IMG/VR virus record: IMGVR_UViG_3300049845_000179 | Location: 1-23,009 of that record | Source: a virus | Length of the DNA: 23,009 bases | Direction: 5' to 3' (one strand) | Shown here: piece by piece, positions 1-6,059 of the stretch | Numbering within the stretch: the stretch's first letter is position 1 | Layout of the letters: each line of letters opens with the position of its first letter | Notes under the pieces: generated by a model | What the model saw: the letters and a program-made list of their open reading frames with translations, nothing else | Database searches by the model: none | What the model was told of the DNA's origin: nothing | Made by a program: the position numbers and the translations under genes

Positions 1-13
1 TTGACGCATGTTC

Positions 14-208
14 TCAGCCAATCTTGATCTCGCCGTCGACGATGAGCTGGTCATGCTTCAGCTTCGTGCCATCGTCCTTGGTCACCGTCTCCGCCGCGCT
101 CATGCAGGCCGGCAGCATCGAGCTGCGCAGCGCTGTCCGCAGCCGTTCCAGCTCGGCGGGATTCAGGTTCGGGTAGCTCACGCTCAGGGTGATCTTGATG
201 GTGCTCAT
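14..208 (-). CDS. Small unknown protein, 64 aa
   Basis: I do not recognise this protein. It begins MSTIKITLSVSYPNLNPAEL and looks like a compact fold with an N-terminal beta strand (TIKITLSV) followed by a short helix (ELERLRTAL). There is no signal peptide or membrane segment. Its ATG overlaps the stop of the preceding gene by four bases (ATGA at 205-208), so the two are translationally coupled and probably act in the same process. It is the last gene before the left edge, and nothing can be said about what follows it. Confidence 0.6.
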   Translation of the reverse strand: MSTIKITLSVSYPNLNPAELERLRTALRSSMLPACMSAAETVTKDDGTKLKHDQLIVDGEIKIG

Positions 209-396
209 GCGGCCTCCGCTTCATCGAAGTAGATGCCACCCATCGAGGTCACCCAGTACGATTCGGTGGCGGTGGTCGCGTCGAACGTGTCGCCAACTTC
301 GAACACTCGCAACACGGTGCCGGATTGGTCCTTGAAGACGACGCGCTTCTTGAACCGGATCTTGAAGGTGGCAGTTTGCGTATGCATGAGCTGCAT
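205..396 (-). CDS. Small unknown protein, 63 aa
   Basis: Unrecognised small protein. The sequence (FKIRFKKRVVFKDQSGTVLR, then FEVGDTFDATTATESYWVTS) suggests a small beta-barrel: alternating hydrophobic strands, a 'VGDTF' turn and a late 'YWVTSMGGIYFDEAE' strand. Two starts are possible, ATG at 396 or ATG at 387; the first has a weak AGG about six bases upstream. A GTTACAAG element lies only 13 bases before the first start. It overlaps the next gene by ATGA. It sits directly beyond the homing endonuclease, so before that gene's insertion it may have been the neighbour of the major capsid gene. Confidence 0.6.
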   Translation of the reverse strand: MQLMHTQTATFKIRFKKRVVFKDQSGTVLRVFEVGDTFDATTATESYWVTSMGGIYFDEAEAA

Positions 397-408
397 TCTA
401 CGCCTGAT

Positions 409-416
409 CTTGTAAC
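409..416 (-). promoter_or_regulatory. GTTACAAG intergenic element
   Basis: One of eight minus-strand copies of GTTACA(A/C/G)(T/G), here between the homing endonuclease stop and the 63-aa gene. It resembles a TACAAT -10 box, but the distance to the start (13 bases) is very short for a promoter of the first ATG. Confidence 0.3.
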
Positions 417-429
417 GGAAAATCGATCG

Positions 430-1659
430 TTACAAACTGAAGACCAAATTTCCGCAGTCCCAAATTCTGTTCCAACCGTTCATGAACATGTTCTCAGCTT
501 CGCTCAAGGCTGGATCAAAGGTCTCCAATTTGCCAGCAAGCTTATGTTTCTGGAAAGTCTGGCGATTTTGGCGGAGATCACCCTTGAAATAGAAGTACCC
601 TGGTGAGCTGGCATCAAGCTCCTTAAAGCCAAGCTGTCGGTACATTTCACCAGAGCTGTATCTTCTGTCGGCGTACGAGATGATCTTTCCGGGGTGAGTT
701 GACCTGAATGCTGCCAAAAGTTTACTGGCTCCCCCAACCACGGTCGTGTTGAGTTCACCCGCGTATCTGAGAAGTTCCCACTCATGATCACGACGAAACC
801 TTGGTTTACCAAAGGTCATAACTGCACACAAGCGATCGTCTAGGAACAGTCCAAGTCGAACAGAGGCAGGAACAGAACCTTGAAGATGTGTTCGATTCAA
901 AAATTCAGTACAGGTTTTCTGGTCAACGGTTCGAACTCTGAGCTTACGTGCAAAGATTCTAGTAGAAGACCCCAATAGTGCTGAGATTCTGCTCTTAACA
1001 ATGCCCTGCTGATGCACCCATTCATCTTCAAACACATGGATGAGTCTTATCCCAACAGATAAGCACGCCTCGGTTTTGTCAAGGTGTTTTCGGATTGGAT
1101 ATCCAGCGAGTTCGGAATGCCAATACAGACCATCGTACTCGATGGCCAGCTTTAGATCTGGTACGAGAATGTCTACCTCGTGCCCTATGACCTGTTGTCG
1201 GTGCAAAGCTGAAGGTTCTATACTCCTCACCCAATCAAGGAGCTCGCCCTCAGATCTTGAGGTTCCAGAGAAAACTGGATGGCATTTCTTGCACAGACCA
1301 TCAGCGAAGCTCCACTTCCTTATGGTCTGCAACTGAACCTTGACAGATGACCCGCATTGATGGGTCATCTGTAGATAGTCTACTCCGTTTTCAGTGCTGA
1401 AAATTCCGTTCGACCAACTGTCCCTGACTCGATCAAGATAAGACTCAATGGTCTTCAGTCTTCTAGTCCTTGCCGCTTTTGTAACAGCAAGAAGTCTAAG
1501 TTCTCTGCCTTTTGCTACTTCTTCAGGAGTTCGCCCTTTTGGTCTTCTTGTTCCGGCGTTCCAAACGGTGTTCGTCTCAAAGTGCTTGCGCAGTCCCTCG
1601 CGAACACGCTGTTTGTGCTCATCTGAGAGCTTCGTTCCCTTCTTTCGACCGCGTGGCAT
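430..1659 (-). CDS. Vsr-like homing endonuclease, free-standing
   Basis: Probable free-standing phage homing endonuclease of about 409 aa. The start is ATG at 1659 (MPRGRKKGTKLSDEHKQRVR), with AGG five bases upstream; an in-frame ATG further upstream would lie inside the terminator stem and is unlikely. Order of parts: a basic NUMOD3-like N-terminus (residues 1-40); a zinc-knuckle candidate (H100, C102, C123, C126); a Vsr/PD-(D/E)xK-type core (GHEVDILVPDLKLAIEYDGL, then YWHSE, about 159-183; D163, E174 and H181 are likely catalytic); then 'FEDEW' at 210-214; then a second domain (about 236-375) with a GNAT/Mom-like look (GGASKLLAAF, SYADRRYSSG, YRQLGF, then QKHKL). The family is known from T4-like phages (Hef, I-Bth0305I type). 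A line sampled in it is about 42% G+C against about 58% in gp46, fitting recent transfer. It lies just after the capsid gene terminator, a usual place for such an insertion. Confidence 0.85.
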   Translation of the reverse strand: MPRGRKKGTKLSDEHKQRVREGLRKHFETNTVWNAGTRRPKGRTPEEVAKGRELRLLAVTKAARTRRLKTIESYLDRVRDSWSNGIFSTENGVDYLQMTHQCGSSVKVQLQTIRKWSFADGLCKKCHPVFSGTSRSEGELLDWVRSIEPSALHRQQVIGHEVDILVPDLKLAIEYDGLYWHSELAGYPIRKHLDKTEACLSVGIRLIHVFEDEWVHQQGIVKSRISALLGSSTRIFARKLRVRTVDQKTCTEFLNRTHLQGSVPASVRLGLFLDDRLCAVMTFGKPRFRRDHEWELLRYAGELNTTVVGGASKLLAAFRSTHPGKIISYADRRYSSGEMYRQLGFKELDASSPGYFYFKGDLRQNRQTFQKHKLAGKLETFDPALSEAENMFMNGWNRIWDCGNLVFSL

Positions 1660-1665
1660 GGACCT

Positions 1666-1673
1666 ATTGTAAC
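1666..1673 (-). promoter_or_regulatory. GTTACAAT element before homing endonuclease
   Basis: TGTTACAAT resembles an extended -10 box. It overlaps the T-rich tail of the capsid terminator and ends six bases before the endonuclease ATG, so a transcript from it would have almost no leader. Promoter function here is doubtful. Confidence 0.3.
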
Positions 1674-1679
1674 AAAAGA

Positions 1680-1704
1680 AAAGGGGCCGCATTGCGGCCC
1701 CTTT
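1680..1704 (-). terminator. Intrinsic terminator after major capsid gene
   Basis: On the minus strand a perfect stem GGGGCCGC / GCGGCCCC with a three-base loop, extended by A-U pairs, is followed by TTTTCTTTTGTT. It begins 17 bases after the stop of the capsid gene. It closes the highly expressed head operon and separates it from the homing endonuclease. Confidence 0.93.
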
Positions 1705-1720
1705 GTTCAAGTGCTGAGGA

Positions 1721-2995
1721 TCAGCTGAACGCGACGTTCGTCACGCGGATGCGTGCGTAGTAGTCAGCCGAGTTGCCAAGGCTGGTCATAGCGTTCACGA
1801 AGGTGGCCTTGCCGTATCGCGTCATCAGGCTGACAGCTGGCATGAACGTGTTGGCGTCCATGACAACACCAGTGCTCATGAGCGGCACGTATGGGCAGTA
1901 GAAGTAACCCGTGTCGAGTTCGGACGAACCGCCCTTGTAGCCGATCAGGATGTCTTCACCAGTTGCACCGACGGCGGTGTTGGCCTCGTTGGCAGGACCG
2001 AAGCCCCAAGCGTCGTTCAGACCCCAGTTGTACGAGTACACCTTCATCTGACCGTTCATCGTGCCGACCAGCTTGTTGCCAGTTGGGCTGTCGAACGAAC
2101 CAGAGACGGCTGGTGCGAAGACGGACTTCGAAGCCGACTGGAGGATCGAGGTGATCAGGTGCGAACCAACCAACCAGTTGCCAGGACCACGACGGGTCTT
2201 AGCACCGATCTCGTTGGCGAGCTTGTTCACCAGAACGCCGAGCTCAGCGAAGCGGTCACCGATGTAGTTCGGTGCGAAGCCAGCTGGAGGAGCAGCGAAG
2301 TCGTACGTGCCGACAGTCGAAGCCAGGTTCAGCAGGTCGTTCAGGATCTCGTTGTCGATTTCGTGAGCGATCTGAGCCGACAGAGCAGCGGTCAGCTCTG
2401 ACTCGAGGTCGAGGCCGTGCTGAGCAGTCAGGTCCTGCGCAGCTTCCATCGTCCAACGAGCTTGCAGCTTGCGTGAACCAGCGGTGATCGTCTGCTTCAG
2501 GACGGACAGGCGCATGGCCTTACCACCGAAGCCTTCGTAGTCGCTCGTGAGAGCGCTTTCACCGGCGGTCGTGGCAGCCGTCAGAGCAGGCGGATAGCCA
2601 GCCGTGCCGACATCAGCGGTCGAGTAGAACCGCTTCATCTTGCTGTTGTTGGCGAAGACTTCATCACCTGGGGCGATGGTAGTCTGGGCCGAACCGGTGT
2701 CGGCAGCTTCAGCGAAAGCGAAGCGCAGCGAGTACACCAGACCGACTGGGCCGGACATTGGCTGAACACCAACCAGATCCGACGAGATCGTGCCTGGGAG
2801 GATACGACGAATCATCGGGATGACGATCTTCTGGAAGTCGCTAACAGCGCCAGCGCCAGTGGCGGTAGCAGCAGCGGTTTCCATCAGATGCTTACGCTGG
2901 TTTTCCATCAGCGTGTCGACGATCTTCTTCTTGGTTCCGTCGAGGCCTTCGAGCAGGGCCTCCTTGGTAACTGACCAGTTTTCCATGAGTTGCAT
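1721..2995 (-). CDS. 23: Major capsid protein, T4 gp23 family
   Basis: Major head shell subunit, 424 aa (T4 gp23 is 521). The family signature is clear in the middle: KLQARWTMEAAQDLTAQHGL, then DLESEL and LSAQIAHEIDNEILNDLL, matching the gp23 stretch 'SRKLKAEYTIELAQDLKAIH' of T4. The first ATG (2995) has AAGGAG six bases upstream, while the second (2986) is too far from it. The N-terminus is a charged propeptide. Possible gp21 cleavage sites of the (L/I)xE type fall after E16, E31 and E39; cleavage after LME39 would give a mature end TAAATATGAGAV, followed by the VSDFQKIVIPMIRR segment typical of the mature start. It has no late promoter of its own and is co-transcribed with the scaffold gene 27 bases upstream. 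A strong terminator follows. Confidence 0.96.
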   Translation of the reverse strand: MQLMENWSVTKEALLEGLDGTKKKIVDTLMENQRKHLMETAAATATGAGAVSDFQKIVIPMIRRILPGTISSDLVGVQPMSGPVGLVYSLRFAFAEAADTGSAQTTIAPGDEVFANNSKMKRFYSTADVGTAGYPPALTAATTAGESALTSDYEGFGGKAMRLSVLKQTITAGSRKLQARWTMEAAQDLTAQHGLDLESELTAALSAQIAHEIDNEILNDLLNLASTVGTYDFAAPPAGFAPNYIGDRFAELGVLVNKLANEIGAKTRRGPGNWLVGSHLITSILQSASKSVFAPAVSGSFDSPTGNKLVGTMNGQMKVYSYNWGLNDAWGFGPANEANTAVGATGEDILIGYKGGSSELDTGYFYCPYVPLMSTGVVMDANTFMPAVSLMTRYGKATFVNAMTSLGNSADYYARIRVTNVAFS

Positions 2996-3022
2996 GAGTT
3001 TCTCCTTAGGATGGGGACAGGA

Positions 3023-3901
3023 TTACTTGATACCTGCGAGGCGCCGAACTCGAGCAAGACCTTCGTCGAGCTGTTGAACGGCAGGTTCCACCGGTGCGTC
3101 ACCTGTCACGACCGTGGTTTTCTTTTCAGCGCCCTTACCTTCGGTCAACGCGGCAGCTGGAGCTGCAACATCTTCCTTCAGGATACGTGCGATGAAGAAC
3201 TTGTAGGACTCTTCAAGACGGCTTGTTTCGACGTTCTTGAGAACCATCTCCATTTGCTCACGCTTCTTTCCGGAAAGCGGGGCCAAAAGCTTTTCGAGCT
3301 TGGACTCGCGGACCATCTTGTTGCGTGCTTCTTCAGCATCAGCAAGAGCACGCTCTGCGTCAGCCAGCTTGGCTTCAGCGACCTTCAGACGGGTGAAGGC
3401 GCTTTCGTCATCTTTGTGAACCGATGCGAAGGTTCCAGCGAATGCTTCGTAGATCTTGCGACCGAATTCATTCTGCTTGACGACCTCGATGTCTTCCTTC
3501 AGCTCTTCCAGCTCAGCGGCCAGACGAACTTCGAAGAAGGCGTCGATCTTGTCAACGAGCTGATCGAGTTCGCTTGCGACCTCTTCAGCGATACGGTGCT
3601 TCTCTTCAACCAACTTCTCGGCGTATTCGGCCTCGAGGTCACGGAAGCGCTCGATGTCATCCTTGAGCTCTGCGATTTCCTTGAGCAGAGCCTCTGCCAC
3701 AAAGGTGTCGACCTTCTCGATAAGCGCGTCGCGCTCAACAAGCCACTGCTCTGACAGCGTGAGACGAACTTCATTGGCGACTTCTTCACGGACCTGCGTC
3801 TTGAAGGCGTCGACCGAAGCGGTCCACTGTGCAGAGATTTCAGCTTTGGTCTCTTCGCTGAGGAGCTCGGACTGAAGCAGCTTTTGCAGGATTTCGTCCA
3901 T
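3023..3901 (-). CDS. 22: Prohead core scaffolding protein, T4 gp22-like
   Basis: Likely the main scaffolding core protein (292 aa; T4 gp22 is 269). It is strongly acidic and almost entirely helical, with long heptad-like coiled-coil stretches (for example LEAEYAEKLVEEKHRIAEEV and LAEAKLADAERALADAEEA-like repeats near residues 170-195). It has many (L/I)xE tripeptides (LLSE, LTLSE, LVE, LIE, LAEL), the cleavage signal of the T4 gp21 protease, as expected for a core that is chopped up during maturation. The C-terminus (LDEGLARVRRLAGIK) is basic, unlike the rest. Identity rests on position just before gp23, composition and length more than on sequence. ATG has AAGGAG six bases upstream. A late promoter box lies at 3988-3994. 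Confidence 0.85.
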   Translation of the reverse strand: MDEILQKLLQSELLSEETKAEISAQWTASVDAFKTQVREEVANEVRLTLSEQWLVERDALIEKVDTFVAEALLKEIAELKDDIERFRDLEAEYAEKLVEEKHRIAEEVASELDQLVDKIDAFFEVRLAAELEELKEDIEVVKQNEFGRKIYEAFAGTFASVHKDDESAFTRLKVAEAKLADAERALADAEEARNKMVRESKLEKLLAPLSGKKREQMEMVLKNVETSRLEESYKFFIARILKEDVAAPAAALTEGKGAEKKTTVVTGDAPVEPAVQQLDEGLARVRRLAGIK

Positions 3902-3987
3902 GCTATCTCCTTGTTCAATAACACCAGCTAGACGCTGGAACTAGAATTCTGCGCGACAAGCACCATAGAGCTCTTGTCATGTGGTGG

Positions 3988-3994
3988 TATTTAG
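3988..3994 (-). promoter_or_regulatory. Late promoter for scaffold and capsid genes
   Basis: Minus-strand CTAAATA, matching the T4 late box TATAAATA in six of seven aligned bases. The expected start near 3982 leaves a leader of about 80 nt. It lies directly after a strong hairpin (4008-4042). Confidence 0.75.
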
Positions 3995-4007
3995 CGTGCA
4001 GTTCGGA

Positions 4008-4042
4008 AAATGGAAGGAAAACGATGTGTTTCCCTTCCATTT
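4008..4042 (-). terminator. Long hairpin between core genes; terminator or processing site
   Basis: Arms 4008-4022 and 4028-4042 form 15 consecutive pairs with a five-base loop when read as minus-strand RNA; one of them is a G-U pair that would be an A-C mismatch in plus-strand RNA, so selection appears to act on the minus transcript. Only UUUU then CCG follows, so termination may be partial. It begins four bases after the stop of the 55-aa gene. Confidence 0.6.
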
Positions 4043-4045
4043 GAA

Positions 4046-4213
4046 TCACTCTGTGGTGACTTCGTGCGTTTCAGGCTCTTGAGCTGAACCCAATCCAGAA
4101 ACCTGCTGGGTCTTAGCAACCAGGTAGTCGTGGATTGTCACAGCAGCTTGTTCCTGACGATCATGAATCAGATCATCAAGCATTGACTTCAGTTGTTCTT
4201 TGGGGTCGCTCAT
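4046..4213 (-). CDS. Small prohead core-like protein, 55 aa
   Basis: A short gene read directly from the minus strand: MSDPKEQLKSMLDDLIHDRQ, continuing through EQAAVTIHDYLVAKTQQ and ending THEVTTE. It is acidic and helical. The pattern 'L..LI.....A...H.YL.AK' is found in small head-core genes of T4-like phages, and its position between the protease and scaffold genes parallels T4 genes 67/68, so a role as a minor prohead core component is inferred. The start has AAGGAG eight bases upstream, and its own late box lies at 4248-4254 with an expected leader of about 29 nt. A large hairpin follows the stop. Confidence 0.75.
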   Translation of the reverse strand: MSDPKEQLKSMLDDLIHDRQEQAAVTIHDYLVAKTQQVSGLGSAQEPETHEVTTE

Positions 4214-4247
4214 AGCGGATCTCCTTTCAAGGTAATTGGCCGTGGTG

Positions 4248-4254
4248 TATTTAC
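4248..4254 (-). promoter_or_regulatory. Late promoter for 55-aa core gene
   Basis: Minus-strand GTAAATA, with the expected start near 4242, 29 bases before the ATG and upstream of AAGGAG. The box is the loop of a small dyad (GTGGT/ACCAC, 4242-4257). Confidence 0.7.
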
Positions 4255-4269
4255 CACACCCGGTTGAGC

Positions 4270-5418
4270 TCAGGCGGTGATTTTTGCACCGAACTTCGCA
4301 GGTGAAACTTCAACGTTCTTGCCATCGCGCTTCACGACAAGCTTCTTGCCGTCAGCAGAAACGCCAACAAATTCAAACTCATCACCATCTTCAGATGGTA
4401 GGATCTCACCCTTACGAACGGGCTTCTTATCAAAACCAGAGCCATATGGTTCTTGAACGAAGACCTTAGCCTCAGTTAGCGCAGCCAACTTCTTCTTCGC
4501 TTTTTCCAGAGCGGCTGCATCACCGTTCCTGCGCGCCTTTGCGATCTCGGCCTTAGCTTTCATGATTGCTTCGGCGTTCTGACTAGCAAGCCGCTTAGCG
4601 TCGCTCTTGCCGACCGCCTCGTTCATACGACGGATCTCATAGTCCGTGTAGTACTCAGCCGAGTAAGGTGTGATGTCACCCTTGCCGTGCTTGGCAGCGT
4701 GCTTCTCATTCATCTCGTCAGCAAGCTCTTTGGCACCGCGTTCCTGCATGGGGCCGTCAACTGGCTCGTCTATGTGGTCGACAACGTACCAGCCAGGTTC
4801 CTTGATCTTCTTGGCTTCAGCTAGTAGGAACTGCTTGAAGGTCTGCTTGCCTTCGTACTTCTTCTTGTCGTGTTTCTCGTCGCTGTGGTGACGGCTCTTG
4901 GAATCATCACCACGGAGCACATGGCTGTCAACGTCAAAGGATAGCTTGCTGCTACCGCGCTTGACCTCTTTGCCACCAAGTCCGTCGTACTGTCCTGGAA
5001 GATCCTTGTCCTTGAGGGCGTCCTTAGCCGCTGCGATGATCTTGTCCTTGTCCTTCAGCCATTGGCGCTTGGACGTCACATCGTACGTGTCAACATCGAT
5101 CTTGCCGTCTGGAAAGAACAGGACATTGATGCCGTTGTACTCGTCGTTCGGATCTTTCTTTCGGTTGCCATACGTCAATGGCACATCGTCGCGAATGACG
5201 ATCACCGAGATGAAGTCGCCCTCATCTGCGTACTCAAGCCCGACGTACTTGCCTTTGCCCTCGGCCGGACCGCCATGATATCCACGAAGGAATGAACGGT
5301 CGGGGCGAGCGCCGGTTTTTGGATTCACCTTGTCGAAGGCCCGTGCCTTGACTAGCGGGGCGCCTTGTTTCGCGGCCGGGCCACCAACACGATGAACCTT
5401 CTCGTCTAGCTTGCTCAC
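4270..5418 (-). CDS. Unknown head-operon protein, 382 aa
   Basis: I do not recognise this protein as a whole. It starts with GTG at 5418, overlapping the protease stop (GTGA), so it is translationally coupled to gp21. The N-terminal half (about 20-170) is a mixed alpha/beta region (YVGLEYADEGDFISVIVIRD; GINVLFFPDGKIDVDTYDV). The middle is very charged (SRHHSDEKHDKKKYEG) and runs into TFKQFLLAEAKK, a short motif often seen at the N-termini of T4-like virion proteins. A Lys/Ala-rich helical stretch (about 270-315) leads to a C-terminal SH3/KOW-like segment (GDEFEFVGVSADGKKLVVKR). LAE and LTE tripeptides could be protease sites. Position argues for a head or prohead component; function is unknown. 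Confidence 0.8.
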   Translation of the reverse strand: MSKLDEKVHRVGGPAAKQGAPLVKARAFDKVNPKTGARPDRSFLRGYHGGPAEGKGKYVGLEYADEGDFISVIVIRDDVPLTYGNRKKDPNDEYNGINVLFFPDGKIDVDTYDVTSKRQWLKDKDKIIAAAKDALKDKDLPGQYDGLGGKEVKRGSSKLSFDVDSHVLRGDDSKSRHHSDEKHDKKKYEGKQTFKQFLLAEAKKIKEPGWYVVDHIDEPVDGPMQERGAKELADEMNEKHAAKHGKGDITPYSAEYYTDYEIRRMNEAVGKSDAKRLASQNAEAIMKAKAEIAKARRNGDAAALEKAKKKLAALTEAKVFVQEPYGSGFDKKPVRKGEILPSEDGDEFEFVGVSADGKKLVVKRDGKNVEVSPAKFGAKITA

Positions 5419-6029
5419 TTCTTGCCCTTGGTGATTGACTGAATCAGCTTGGTCATCTCGGCCTTGAAGTACGATTGCGCTTTCTTGTCATGAACCACTG
5501 CTTCTGCGAGGGTCATGACCTTACGTGAACCAAGGGCCTCGGTCACCACATCTGGAAAGGCCTCAGGTGCAGACGGCGTCGACACGATATCCATCGTGAC
5601 GAAGCTGAAGTCCGACACATCACCGCCTTCGTTCACGTTCCCGGTGCCACGGCTGGACACACCAAGCCGAACGCCACCTTCGATGATCGCCTTGGCAATG
5701 TTGCCCGACGGGGTATTCAGCAGCTTCATCTTGCCGACAGCATTATTGCCGTCCATGCGGATCTCGGTGATCGCGTGCGATACGTTTGCCAAGTTGATGC
5801 TCAGGGTGTCTGGGTGATTGAGCTCACCCATGATGAACTGACCCTTCTTGATCTTGTCCTGGCACTCTTCAACAGCCTTCGTGATCTCGTTCACGGGGTA
5901 GCAACGACCGTTGCCGTTGCGAAGAGCGGCCTGCATCATGATGCCGGACAGGAACATGTCACCGCCCTGGCGCTTCATCTCGGTCAGGTTGGCGATAGAT
6001 GGATCGAGGTACTCTTGCAGCAGCTTCAT
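5415..6029 (-). CDS. 21: Prohead core protein protease, T4 gp21 family
   Basis: Serine protease that cleaves capsid and core proteins during head maturation; 204 aa, close to T4 gp21 (212). Visible features are FIMGELNHPDT with likely catalytic H72, then RLGVSSRGTG with the nucleophile at S125 or S126, and the strand DFSFVTMDIVSTPSAPEAF with a probable acidic partner (D140 or D147). This order (NHP, SSRG, VSTPSAP) is typical of the family. The ATG has AAGGAG in a short leader and a late promoter at 6053-6059. The TGA stop overlaps the GTG of the next gene. It lies between portal and core genes as in T4. Confidence 0.93.
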   Translation of the reverse strand: MKLLQEYLDPSIANLTEMKRQGGDMFLSGIMMQAALRNGNGRCYPVNEITKAVEECQDKIKKGQFIMGELNHPDTLSINLANVSHAITEIRMDGNNAVGKMKLLNTPSGNIAKAIIEGGVRLGVSSRGTGNVNEGGDVSDFSFVTMDIVSTPSAPEAFPDVVTEALGSRKVMTLAEAVVHDKKAQSYFKAEMTKLIQSITKGKK

Positions 6030-6052
6030 GGCTGACTCCTTTGACTGTCCAG

Positions 6053-6059
6053 TATTTAC
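6053..6059 (-). promoter_or_regulatory. Late promoter for protease, overlapping portal stop
   Basis: Minus-strand GTAAATA. Its TAA is also the stop codon of the portal gene (6056-6058). The expected start near 6047 leaves an 18-nt leader that contains AAGGAG. Confidence 0.75.

Noticed and set aside
1660-1710. Upstream ATG extending the homing endonuclease by 17 residues
   Set aside because: The extra codons are the terminator stem itself and no ribosome site precedes that ATG.
2990-3754. Plus-strand open frame of 254 codons
   Set aside because: Antisense to the scaffold gene; Leu/Phe/Cys-rich, as expected from the reverse of Glu/Lys-rich codons.
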